Shown: positions 16,838 through 24,231 of the stretch, in pieces
Layout: each line of letters opens with the position of its first letter
How positions within the stretch are numbered: the stretch's first letter is position 1
Assembly: GCA_017644185.1 (NCBI GenBank)
Contig: JAEPMA010000003.1
Location: 310,001 to 374,000 of the forward strand
Reading direction: 5' to 3'
DNA: 64,000 bases
Source of the DNA: Rhodospirillales bacterium
GTDB taxonomy: Bacteria; Pseudomonadota; Alphaproteobacteria; Rhodospirillales; Casp-alpha2
Notes under the pieces: generated by a model
Told to the model about the DNA's origin: nothing
The model's input: the letters and a program-made list of their open reading frames with translations, nothing else
The model's database searches: none
Translations under genes and position numbers: made by a program

Positions 16838-17959
16838 TTAGACATCAAAGTCAGCATTGATCCTGACCGGCCAGACATTTCCGCGCCACGCCGTCATCCC
16901 ACGTGCACGCGGGTCGCGAACGCGCCCCGGTTCGGCAAGACGCACCGGCTCCGATAACAAGCAACCCGCCACCGCATCCAAGCCGTCGTCCGGACCGTTT
17001 CCACCCGGTTGCCATTCTCGCATCTCGCGAATGAACGGGCTGTCCCAGACACGCGTATGCGCGGCGAGTTGGCCCGCCGCCAAAACGGCATCGAATGCCT
17101 CAAGAATTCGATCAGCCTTGTTCCGGGTGGAAACATGTTCGATCACCGCCGCGACAAGACCGCTGCGGTTCAGTTCTCGTCTGAATAAACCTGGAAGGAA
17201 GCGCCCGATCCCATTTGTCTCGATTGTGATGGCGGGAACGAAATGGCGGCGCGCGAACGAGACCGCTTGCCGGCATAGCTGGGTTGCTTCGTCGATCCGA
17301 TCCGTGATCTCGGGCACATGCGTCATATATTCGATCCCATGCAACCAGTACCCACCCTCCTGATCGGTGAATACGGCGGCGATCACGCTCGCGTCGCCGC
17401 GACCGGGACGTCCAAAACTCGGATCCCAAAAACATGATGCCGACACAAGGCGGCGGCCGCCCAGATGAAGGAGCGGCTCACCATTGGCTTCACGATAGTC
17501 GAGTTCATCTTCGTATGAACGGATTCGGTCCGGATCAAGGCGCGAGTCCAACACATTCGTCGGCTGCAACATCATTTCGACGGCGAAGTTGGAGCGATCG
17601 AAATGCCCCTGCAGGACCGAGGCGGCATGGCCGAGGATCTCGCCCATCTTCTGGTGCGCTTCGTCGGGTGCCTCCTTGCCCGGCTTGAAGTCGAACCACT
17701 GATCCCAGGGCGGGGTCAGTTCGGAAAGAAGGCTCGCCGCCAGCTGGTCGACGGCGTCGGTCGCCGTGCCGTCATAAAGACGTGTGCCTTTTTTAGAACC
17801 GGGCGCGGTGGCGGTGATCGCGGCTTCACGATGGGGAAGCGCGTGTGCATAGCACTCCTGCCAGTGCCCCTCCCAAGGGCTGCGCCTTTCCTTGGCGCGG
17901 CGGTAACGCTGGATCAGTTTTTCCGGATCCGGCGAAGAAGCGTTCGTTGTCATGATCAA
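16838..17959 (-). CDS. Chimera: phage portal protein N-terminus joined to terminase large-subunit nuclease domain
   Basis: 373-residue open frame with two unrelated halves. Residues 1 to about 128 match the start of T7-like head-tail connector (portal) proteins: EKLIQRYRRAKERRSPWEGHW, GTRLYDGTATDAVDQLAASL, LTPPWDQWFDF, HFDRSNFAVEM (all in pieces). From about residue 129 on it matches the end of a large terminase: MLQPTNVLDSRLDPDR, SASCFWDPSFGRPGRGD, ITIETNGIGRFLPGLFRREL and DDGLDAVAGCLLSEPVRL. The likely nuclease acidic residues are in WDP, IET and DDGLD. The terminase ATPase half and the rest of the portal are gone. The join lies near 17573 at a Met-Met pair and keeps the frame. The best explanation is an in-frame deletion of a prophage between its portal and terminase genes. 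The start overlaps the upstream small gene by 4 bases. Confidence 0.8.
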   Translation of the reverse strand: MIMTTNASSPDPEKLIQRYRRAKERRSPWEGHWQECYAHALPHREAAITATAPGSKKGTRLYDGTATDAVDQLAASLLSELTPPWDQWFDFKPGKEAPDEAHQKMGEILGHAASVLQGHFDRSNFAVEMMLQPTNVLDSRLDPDRIRSYEDELDYREANGEPLLHLGGRRLVSASCFWDPSFGRPGRGDASVIAAVFTDQEGGYWLHGIEYMTHVPEITDRIDEATQLCRQAVSFARRHFVPAITIETNGIGRFLPGLFRRELNRSGLVAAVIEHVSTRNKADRILEAFDAVLAAGQLAAHTRVWDSPFIREMREWQPGGNGPDDGLDAVAGCLLSEPVRLAEPGRVRDPRARGMTAWRGNVWPVRINADFDV

Positions 17960-18180
17960 TCTCCGAGTTTGTCCTTGAGCGGGCTTGCGCTTGCGGCTGC
18001 AGCGGTTGAGTCGCTCCGCTCCTCGAGTACGCCGCGTTCCGACGTGGCGATGGTGCCGGCGCGTCCGCGGCGGCGTCGGTCGATGGCGTCAAGCCGTCGC
18101 TGGCGTTCCTCCTCGCCCGTGTCGGGCGGCGGCGGCGGTGCCGGTGGCGGCGTGGAGGGAGATGAGAAAAATCCACCCAT
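17956..18180 (-). CDS. Small phage protein preceding portal gene
   Basis: 74 residues from an ATG at 18180 with GGAGA upstream. It starts MGGFFSSP, has a proline run (residues about 9-20), then a basic segment (RRLDAIDRRRRGRAGTIATS) and a tail SPLKDKLGD. I recognise this pattern from short proteins encoded next to portal genes in podovirus-like prophages; its role is unknown to me. Its stop overlaps the chimera start (ATGA), preserving the phage operon arrangement even though what follows is deleted. Confidence 0.7.
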   Translation of the reverse strand: MGGFFSSPSTPPPAPPPPPDTGEEERQRRLDAIDRRRRGRAGTIATSERGVLEERSDSTAAAASASPLKDKLGD

Positions 18181-18222
18181 GGTCTGTCTCCTTTCCTGGG
18201 TTGAGCTGTGCGGCTCAGGCAC

Positions 18223-18249
18223 AAAAAAAGGCGCCCGGTCGGGGCGCCT
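18223..18249 (-). terminator. Rho-independent terminator upstream of phage remnant
   Basis: On the minus strand AGGCGCCC pairs with GGGCGCCT across five bases, then runs into seven T residues. It stands 43 bases before the phage small gene, echoing the terminator-then-phage-gene layout at 3.98 kb. The rest of the 246-base gap to tldD (18181-18426) holds no gene. Confidence 0.85.
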
Positions 18250-18426
18250 CGATACGAAAACACGGTCTTGTCAGGGACGGGCTGCAAGGGCCCGAAAACA
18301 CGAAAGCCCCGGACTGCGGACACACTTGTCCCCGGGACTTGATCGTTATTTAAATTTGAATAGGCGAAGTGTCAATAGAAAAATCTCGTTAAGCGCGTAT
18401 TTTTCTATCACGCTCAGTTGCGCGTA

Positions 18427-19863
18427 CTAGCCAACCGCCGTGCCCCCGACGGTCAACCCATCGATCCGGAGCGTCGGCTGACCGACACCAACCGGCACGC
18501 CCTGGCCGTTCTTGCCGCAGGTGCCGATGCCCGGATCCATTTCAAGATCGTCGCCAACCATTGTGACTTTGGTCAGCACGTCGGGACCGGAGCCGATCAG
18601 GGTCGCGCCCTTAACCGGGGTCGTCGCCTTGCCGTTCTCGATCTTGTAGGCCTCGGTACACGTGAAGACGAACTTACCATTCGTGATGTCAACCTGACCG
18701 CCACCGAACGAGGTGGCGTAGAGCCCCTTGTCCACCGACGCGATGATCTCGTCCGGGTTCTTGTCGCCCGGCAACATGTAAGTGTTCGTCATGCGCGGCA
18801 TCGGCATGTGCGCGTATGATTGGCGCCGGCCGTTGCCGGTCGACTGTTCGCCCATCAAGTGCGCATTCATGCGGTCCTGCATGTAACCCTTGAGGATACC
18901 ATCCTCGATCAGCGTCGTGCAGTTGGAAGGTGTGCCTTCGTCATCGACCGTCAATGAGCCGCGCCGATCCTGGATCGTGCCGTCATCGACGACGGTCACG
19001 CCGGGCGATGCCACACGCTCGCCCCTTAGACCCGCGAACGCGGAGGTTTTCTTTCTGTTGAAGTCACCCTCCAATCCGTGGCCGATGGCTTCGTGCAAAA
19101 GAATGCCCGGCCAACCGGCCCCCAACACCACAACCATTTCGCCCGCAGGCGCCGGTTCGGCCCGCATGTTCACGCGCGCCTGGCGGAGCGCTTCGTCGAC
19201 CGCGGGCTTCCAGGTCTCGGGTTGGAGGTAGGTATCGAAGTTCACCCGCCCGCCCATGCCGTGCGAGCCCATCTCCATCCGCCCGTCTTTCTCCAACACA
19301 ACCTGCACATTGAGCCGCACCAAAGGGCGGATGTCGGCGACCCGCATGCCGTCGGCGCGGATGATCTGAACGGCCTGCCACGACCCCAGCACACTCGCCG
19401 TCACCTGCTTTACCTCCGGATCGAGCGAGCGGGCGTAGGCGTCCATCTCCGCCAACAAGTTCACCTTGTCCTCGAACGGAACAAGGGCGAGCGGGTTATC
19501 GTCGCCGTAAAGCGCCCTGTTGGTTTGTTTAAGGGGCACCGCTGCCGCGCCCGCGTGCCCGCGGGTCACGGCTTTCACCGTATCGGACGCGCGCAACAAC
19601 GCGTCTTCCGACAATTCGGATGCATGCGCATATCCCGTCGCCTCACCCGAAACGGCGCGAAGGCCGAAGCCCTGTGCGGTGTCGAAGCTGGCGCTCTTGA
19701 CCCGGCCGTCATCAAACATGATCGATTCCGATTGGCGATATTCCAGAAACAACTCGCCATCGTCGGCATCGTGCAATGCTTCGCCCGTGATCGCTTCGGC
19801 CTTGTCGCGATTAAGCGCGCTATTGGCGAAAAACAGGTCATCGGTCTGGGAGAGATCGGTCAT
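18427..19863 (-). CDS. tldD: Metalloprotease TldD
   Basis: Cytoplasmic zinc peptidase that acts as a heterodimer with TldE/PmbA; it processes peptides such as microcins and CcdA. 478 residues, full length. The zinc site HEAIGHGLEGD is near residue 257 and the C-terminal half has the family segments GGGQVDITNGKFVFTCTEAYKIENGK (in pieces), GATLIGSG and MDPGIGTCGKNGQ. No pmbA gene is near. It is divergent from the DUF3422 gene, 99 bases apart. Confidence 0.96.
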   Translation of the reverse strand: MTDLSQTDDLFFANSALNRDKAEAITGEALHDADDGELFLEYRQSESIMFDDGRVKSASFDTAQGFGLRAVSGEATGYAHASELSEDALLRASDTVKAVTRGHAGAAAVPLKQTNRALYGDDNPLALVPFEDKVNLLAEMDAYARSLDPEVKQVTASVLGSWQAVQIIRADGMRVADIRPLVRLNVQVVLEKDGRMEMGSHGMGGRVNFDTYLQPETWKPAVDEALRQARVNMRAEPAPAGEMVVVLGAGWPGILLHEAIGHGLEGDFNRKKTSAFAGLRGERVASPGVTVVDDGTIQDRRGSLTVDDEGTPSNCTTLIEDGILKGYMQDRMNAHLMGEQSTGNGRRQSYAHMPMPRMTNTYMLPGDKNPDEIIASVDKGLYATSFGGGQVDITNGKFVFTCTEAYKIENGKATTPVKGATLIGSGPDVLTKVTMVGDDLEMDPGIGTCGKNGQGVPVGVGQPTLRIDGLTVGGTAVG

Positions 19864-19962
19864 TGGCTTGCCTTTGCGTTTCCGGTAAAGACGGGCAACA
19901 TTTGTTGCGTCTTCCGTTAATATAGTAATGACAAGGCGCTATGACGAGGCGGAGTTCCCAAA

Positions 19963-21255
19963 ATGGCCTTCGAAGAACACCCGTTACGGGCCGAACTGAC
20001 GGCGGAGATGAACGCCCGGCCGCACGCCGTGGTCTCGGCGCCGGCACAAGTCTCGCACATCACCTGCGTCACGGGTGAGGAGAGCGGCGACGCCGACCGT
20101 GAGCATTTAAAAACGCTCTGTCAGTCATTCAAAGTATCCGCCCCCGCCGCATCCGCATCCCAGTTCGACGCCGATTTCGGACCGTTCAGATTGAAGTGGG
20201 AGCGTCACACGGAATTTTCCGCGTATACCCTCATTAAGGAGGGCGGCTTCGACCAGCCGTTCAAGGGCTTGCCAGTCGGCGAGGTCCCATCGGACTGGCT
20301 CGACGCACTACCGGGGAAAGTCCTGACCGCGCTTCACATCTCAATCGAAACGGGCGCGACGCCGGAGCGTGAAGGCGCGGATCTGGCGGGGCTGTTCGAC
20401 AACAACTCGATCGTCGGCGCCAACGTCGCCGACCAGCGCGCAACGGTATGGACGGACTACCAGCTCCATACAGACGGGTTCCTGAGATTCCTGATCCGCA
20501 ACTGCGACATGAGCCCGTCGTCATTGGGGCGGCTGGTTAAGCGTCTCTGCGAGATGGAAACGTACCGCATGATGGCGATGCTCGCTTTACCGCCGGCACG
20601 CGAAGCCCGCCCTGTGATCGCCGATCTGGAGCAGAACCTGTCCGATATCCTCCAGACCCTCGCCTTCAGTGACGGGACCGATGACGAACAAAGGCTTCTG
20701 GAACAGCTCTCGAAGGTGGCGGCGGAAACAGAGCGCACGTCAGCGTCCCTCAATTACCGGTTCAGCGCATCGCGCGCTTATCAGGAACTGGTCGAGCAAC
20801 GCGCCGACGCGATGCGGGTCGAACGCATCACGGGCGTGCAACCCTTGACTGATTACATGATGACCCGGTTCGCCCCGGCGATGGAAACGCGGGACAACCT
20901 GACCCGGCGGATCGAAACCTTGAGCCGCCGCGTCGCCCGGGCAAGCGACCTTCTGCGCACGCGCGTCGACGTCGCGCTTGAGGCCCAGAACCGCGACCTG
21001 CTGCAATCCATGGATCGGCGCGCCAAGCTGCAACTTCGCCTGCAGCAAACCGTCGAAGGGTTGTCGGTGGTCGCGGTCAGTTATTACTTGCTCGGACTAT
21101 TGGGCTATATCGTCAAAGGCGTGCACGAGACGTATGACCTCGGCTTCGATACCGATGTCGCATTGATGGCGCTGCTGATCCCCGTCGTCGCCCTGGTATG
21201 GTGGGGCGTGCATCGGGTCAAGGACGCCGTCATGAACCCACCAAAGTCGGATTAA
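19963..21255 (+). CDS. DUF3422 family protein
   Basis: 430-residue protein of an alpha/beta-proteobacterial family of unknown function. Its N-terminus has the family opening (HPLRAELTAEMNARPHAVVSAP, in pieces, and a HFxFRLKWERHTEF-like segment). The middle is rich in coiled coil (SRLVKRLCEME-type helices, TRRIETLSRRVARASDLLRTRVDV in pieces). The C-terminus has two membrane helices around residues 365-420, the second ending in VVALVWWGVHRVKD. Probably an inner-membrane protein with a large cytoplasmic coiled-coil part. GGAG precedes the ATG. Confidence 0.88.
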   Translation: MAFEEHPLRAELTAEMNARPHAVVSAPAQVSHITCVTGEESGDADREHLKTLCQSFKVSAPAASASQFDADFGPFRLKWERHTEFSAYTLIKEGGFDQPFKGLPVGEVPSDWLDALPGKVLTALHISIETGATPEREGADLAGLFDNNSIVGANVADQRATVWTDYQLHTDGFLRFLIRNCDMSPSSLGRLVKRLCEMETYRMMAMLALPPAREARPVIADLEQNLSDILQTLAFSDGTDDEQRLLEQLSKVAAETERTSASLNYRFSASRAYQELVEQRADAMRVERITGVQPLTDYMMTRFAPAMETRDNLTRRIETLSRRVARASDLLRTRVDVALEAQNRDLLQSMDRRAKLQLRLQQTVEGLSVVAVSYYLLGLLGYIVKGVHETYDLGFDTDVALMALLIPVVALVWWGVHRVKDAVMNPPKSD

Positions 21256-21264
21256 GTTTAAGGA

Positions 21265-22347
21265 TCAAGCCTGGAACCTGACACATGCCACAGGCGGTAG
21301 ACGGCAATCCGGTGCCGTCCAAATTTCGCCGGCATCCGCCGATATCCAAAGCCCCCCGCTGGTCGACCCGAACGCCAATTGCATACCCGTTGCGTCCACA
21401 TCGAGCGCGTGACGATAGACGAGGTCGTAGGCATGGCGTCCGGGAAGTCCCCGATCGAGGACCTCAAACGTCTTTCCGCCGTCTCGCGTACGAGAAACCA
21501 CAAGCTTGGCATCGACCGGAAACCGCTGCTCGTCCTTGATCGCCGGAACAAACCACGCAACGTCGGGGTCTTGTGGGTGCGCGACGACAGCGAACCCGAA
21601 ACCGGAAGGCTTCGCATTTTCGAGCGGCGTCCAGGTCGTTCCGTAGTCCGTGGAGCGGTAGATCCGGGAATGATGCTGGCACCAGATGACTTCCGGATGC
21701 GCCCTGCAGTGTGCGATCTGATGGATGTCCTGCGCGATCGGGTCGTGCCGTTGGTCCGGCGGCATGTACTCGTTGTCGAATCCATCACCGATATTCCTCC
21801 AAGACCTCCCGCCGTCTTCGCTCTGCCATATGCCCGCGCATGACACGCCGATGGTCAGCTTTTTCGGGATTTCGGGATCGATCAGGACGGAACTCAACCC
21901 GGGTTGTTCACCACCGGCGACGCCCATCCATTTCCGCCGGTCCGGCATCATCCATAACCGGTCATTCAACGTCCATGTCGCGCCATTGTCATCGGACCGG
22001 AACAGGCCACCCGGCATGGTCCCTGCCCAAAACGACCCTTTCTTACCGGCCGGATTGATATTCCAAATGCGCCCGACGGACCAGGGATGCGGGTCGTCTT
22101 GTGCGTCATCGGGCTTCTTGGGAAACGCCGGCACTTCCATTTCCTCCCATTCACCATCGCCTTCCCGTCGCCATAGCTTCGGTCCGAAGTGGCCGAGATC
22201 GAGCGCGGCGAGCGTCGTCTGGCCATCCGAATAGACGGCCGACACCGGCTCACCCAGAAACTTGGTTTCGTCGATATCCCACCCGCCGTTCTTTCGGGCC
22301 AGAATGAAAAGCCCCTTGCGGGTACCGACATACAGCTTGCTTGCCAC
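21265..22347 (-). CDS. BNR-repeat beta-propeller protein (sialidase/VPS10-like fold)
   Basis: 360 residues with several BNR/Asp-box motifs (SDDNGATWT, SEDGGRSWRN, STDYGTTWTP, TRDGGKTFEV), which mark a beta-propeller. There is no signal peptide and no clear sialidase catalytic set, so the usual label of exo-alpha-sialidase is not justified. The opening KLYVGTRKGLFIL is typical of this intracellular group. It lies 14 bases downstream of a MoaD/ThiS-like gene on the same strand, a pairing I recall from other bacteria, which hints at a joint but unknown function. Confidence 0.8.
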   Translation of the reverse strand: MASKLYVGTRKGLFILARKNGGWDIDETKFLGEPVSAVYSDGQTTLAALDLGHFGPKLWRREGDGEWEEMEVPAFPKKPDDAQDDPHPWSVGRIWNINPAGKKGSFWAGTMPGGLFRSDDNGATWTLNDRLWMMPDRRKWMGVAGGEQPGLSSVLIDPEIPKKLTIGVSCAGIWQSEDGGRSWRNIGDGFDNEYMPPDQRHDPIAQDIHQIAHCRAHPEVIWCQHHSRIYRSTDYGTTWTPLENAKPSGFGFAVVAHPQDPDVAWFVPAIKDEQRFPVDAKLVVSRTRDGGKTFEVLDRGLPGRHAYDLVYRHALDVDATGMQLAFGSTSGGLWISADAGEIWTAPDCRLPPVACVRFQA

Positions 22348-22361
22348 GTCAACCTTCCTTG

Positions 22362-22631
22362 TCAGCCCCCGGAGAGGGCCTGAAAAATATGGATCTCGCT
22401 TTTGTCATCCACCGGTTGCGAAAGTTCCGTACGGTCGCTCACCTGCAAACCATCGATGAACACGGCCACGTGCCGGCGGATCGCGCCCTGGTCATCCAGA
22501 ATGTAGCCACGCAGTTGCGGATGGTCGCCGAACACATTTCCCAGCACCCCGCCGAGCGTCTTTCCCGGCACCACGACCGTGGGCGCGTCGATGAACCGCG
22601 CTAGCTGGTTCGTGAAGAAAACGGTCGGCAT
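22362..22631 (-). CDS. MoaD/ThiS family ubiquitin-like protein
   Basis: 89 residues from an ATG at 22631. Predicted beta-grasp fold: it starts PTVFFTNQLARF, has the VPGKTLGGVLGNVF helix and VAVFIDGLQV strand, and ends in ALSGG. The C-terminal Gly-Gly is required for adenylation and thiocarboxylation in MoaD and ThiS. No MoeB/ThiF-like activating enzyme or molybdopterin/thiamine gene is nearby. It is co-directional with the BNR propeller gene, so it may be a sulfur carrier or modifier for another process. Confidence 0.85.
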   Translation of the reverse strand: MPTVFFTNQLARFIDAPTVVVPGKTLGGVLGNVFGDHPQLRGYILDDQGAIRRHVAVFIDGLQVSDRTELSQPVDDKSEIHIFQALSGG

Positions 22632-22638
22632 CGATATT

Positions 22639-23100
22639 TCAACCGGCCATCGCTTCCGGCAGGTACGCAACAAGACGCGAGAGGCTCATCGTCCAGCCCT
22701 CGCCATGCAGATCACGCAGTTCAGTGGTATCGAACAGAGCGTGGACCATCGTCATTTCGGTTTTCCCATCCACCTCATTGAGCGTGACGGTGACGATCGT
22801 TTCCGTTCCCAGGCCGCCGCTCTCCCAGTCCCAGGTGAACGAAACGCGTTCAGGCTCATCGATCTCAAGATACTTCCCGACCACGACATGGACAGTCCCG
22901 TCCTCAAGTGTCATTTCCGAGCGTATCGCGCCGCCGATCCTCAGGTCGTTTTGAATACGATTGTTGCAGGTCTGGTCACACCCCCACCAGCGCGCCATAT
23001 GTTCCGGTTGAGTCCACATCTTGAAGACAAGCGCGCAAGGCGCATCAAATGTGCTCGTGATCGTCAATACGCGTGTCGTCGTATCAGTGCTGGCGTCCAT
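22639..23100 (-). CDS. SRPBCC (AHSA1-like) domain protein
   Basis: 153-residue START/Bet v1-like ligand-binding fold. Markers are RVLTITSTFDAPCALVFKMWTQPEHMARWWG (in pieces), GGAIRSEM, EPERVSFTWDWE and GWTMSLSRL near the end. The upstream ArsR gene overlaps its start by 17 bases, a common pairing in which the ArsR protein controls the SRPBCC protein. The ligand is not evident. Confidence 0.9.
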   Translation of the reverse strand: MDASTDTTTRVLTITSTFDAPCALVFKMWTQPEHMARWWGCDQTCNNRIQNDLRIGGAIRSEMTLEDGTVHVVVGKYLEIDEPERVSFTWDWESGGLGTETIVTVTLNEVDGKTEMTMVHALFDTTELRDLHGEGWTMSLSRLVAYLPEAMAG

Positions 23101-23428
23101 CGTCGCCTCCCTCCTGCATCTCTTTCAGATAGTCGTCGAGCCTGTCAAAGCTCTGCGACCAGAACTTTCTATAGGTTTCAATCCACGCATTTGCGTCCTT
23201 GAGGGGCTCGGGGTTCAGCCGGCATGGCCGCCATTGCGCGTTGCGCCCTCGCTCGATTAGTCCCGCATTCTCCAACACCTTCAGATGACGGGAAATCGCC
23301 GGCATCGATATCTCGAACGGCTCGGCCAACTCCTTGACCGTCATCTCGCCACCCGCAAGGCGCGACAGGATGGTGCGCCGGGTCGGGTCAGCCAGAGCTG
23401 CGAATGTTCCGCTAAGCGTGTCTTCCAT
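23084..23428 (-). CDS. ArsR family transcriptional regulator
   Basis: 114-residue winged-helix repressor (LADPTRRTILSRLAGGEMTVKELAEPFEISMPAISRHLKVLENAGLI, in pieces). It lacks the metal-binding cysteines of ArsR/SmtB proper, so it probably senses something else. It is first in an operon with the SRPBCC gene, which it overlaps. A palindromic site lies 20 bases before its start and is the likely autoregulatory operator. Confidence 0.92.
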   Translation of the reverse strand: MEDTLSGTFAALADPTRRTILSRLAGGEMTVKELAEPFEISMPAISRHLKVLENAGLIERGRNAQWRPCRLNPEPLKDANAWIETYRKFWSQSFDRLDDYLKEMQEGGDDGRQH

Positions 23429-23448
23429 TTATTTAACCATTTCATTAA

Positions 23449-23464
23449 TTAACTGATCTGTTAA
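23449..23464. promoter_or_regulatory. Candidate ArsR operator
   Basis: TTAACTGATCTGTTAA, a near-perfect palindrome (14 of 16 bases symmetric) centred on GATC. It sits 20 bases upstream of the ArsR start within an AT-rich promoter stretch, where self-repression would be expected. Confidence 0.55.
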
Positions 23465-23570
23465 TAATAAAAATACCCGGGCATGTCAATCGCCATTCTG
23501 GGATGGTTGAATAATGGGTCGACTTGGATAAATTGACGATGGGCTTCATAGAATTCGGGAGTATCGGGCG

Positions 23571-24038
23571 ATGCCGCTGAGTATGCGGATACTGCCGCAC
23601 AGATCATTGGTGATCGGCTCATTGCGGGGACGCATGACGCCGGCCGATTTGCGACAGTCCGTCCGGTCTTTTGCCGAGCACCCGGATTTCCGCCCGAACC
23701 TCAACCGATTGGTACTCGCGCACAGCGATGTGGACGTGTCTGAATCTTTTCTCAACAACCTCTTCACGATCAAAGAGGATATGATCGAGCATTATTTCGA
23801 TGGCGCCATCCCAAATGCTGAATCCACTCCCCTCTACAAGACCGCCATCGTGACCTCGTCGACGGGCAACGAAATGATTACGCGGCTGTTTCAGGCCGTA
23901 CTCGACTCCGACATGCCGTCGGTCGTCGCCCTTCAAACCTTTCGTGACATTCATGACGCGCTGGCCTGGCTCTCCCTATCGGAAACGCCACTTGTCGACC
24001 TCGAACCTGAATTGGGCCATTTCCTGGCCTCGGCCTAA
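23571..24038 (+). CDS. Hypothetical protein, possibly SpoIIAA/STAS-like
   Basis: 155-residue soluble protein from an ATG with GGGAG nine bases upstream. It opens with hydrophobic and basic strands (MRILPHRSLVIGSLRGRMT) followed by PADLRQSVRSFAEHPDF. It later has YKTAIVTSSTGNEMITRLFQAVLDSD (in pieces) and an amphipathic end DIHDALAWLSL. The strand-helix rhythm resembles short SpoIIAA-like proteins, but I see no diagnostic motif. It precedes the metZ riboswitch on the same strand but has its own reading unit. Function unknown. Confidence 0.65.
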   Translation: MPLSMRILPHRSLVIGSLRGRMTPADLRQSVRSFAEHPDFRPNLNRLVLAHSDVDVSESFLNNLFTIKEDMIEHYFDGAIPNAESTPLYKTAIVTSSTGNEMITRLFQAVLDSDMPSVVALQTFRDIHDALAWLSLSETPLVDLEPELGHFLASA

Positions 24039-24063
24039 CGTCCGCCGAAAAAATGCAAATGAC

Positions 24064-24094
24064 TTGTCAGGCACCGGCTCCTTTCATATATAAT
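24064..24094 (+). promoter_or_regulatory. Sigma-70-type promoter of metZ
   Basis: TTGTCA at 24064-24069 and a perfect TATAAT at 24089-24094, 19 bases apart. A start about 7 bases downstream would coincide with the 5' end of the SAM-II aptamer, so the transcript begins with the riboswitch. Confidence 0.65.
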
Positions 24095-24100
24095 CCCGTT

Positions 24101-24155
24101 ACGTGGTGATTTGTCCGACCGGCTTGCGGCCACGTTAAATAAACCCGCTAAAAGG
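24101..24155 (+). ncRNA. SAM-II riboswitch
   Basis: Matches the SAM-II aptamer as I know it. Stem P1 is CGTGG (24102-24106) with CCACG (24130-24134), and the conserved TGATTTG loop is followed by a GGCTTGCGG turn. After P1 come TTAAATAAA and the 3' pseudoknot strand CCGCTAAAAGG. It binds S-adenosylmethionine and lowers expression of methionine genes in alphaproteobacteria. It lies directly upstream of metZ, the expected class of target, with an intrinsic terminator 17 bases further. Confidence 0.9.
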
Positions 24156-24172
24156 TCTCGGTTCGACGAGGC

Positions 24173-24198
24173 CCCTGGCGTGAGCGTCAGGGTTTTTT
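24173..24198 (+). terminator. Attenuator terminator of the metZ riboswitch
   Basis: CCCTGGCG pairs with CGTCAGGG (one G-U pair) over a TGAG loop, followed by six T residues. A second hairpin (24154-24173, GGTCTCG with CGAGGCC) joins the aptamer 3' end to the terminator foot and could compete with both. The layout implies control by premature termination when SAM is bound. Confidence 0.85.
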
Positions 24199-24231
24199 AT
24201 TGGACCGGGGCCCCAGAATTGGAGGCTCCTG

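Noticed and set aside
21265-22347. Sialidase function for the BNR protein
   Set aside because: Only Asp-box repeats are seen; no secretion signal and no evident catalytic Arg triad or Tyr/Glu pair.
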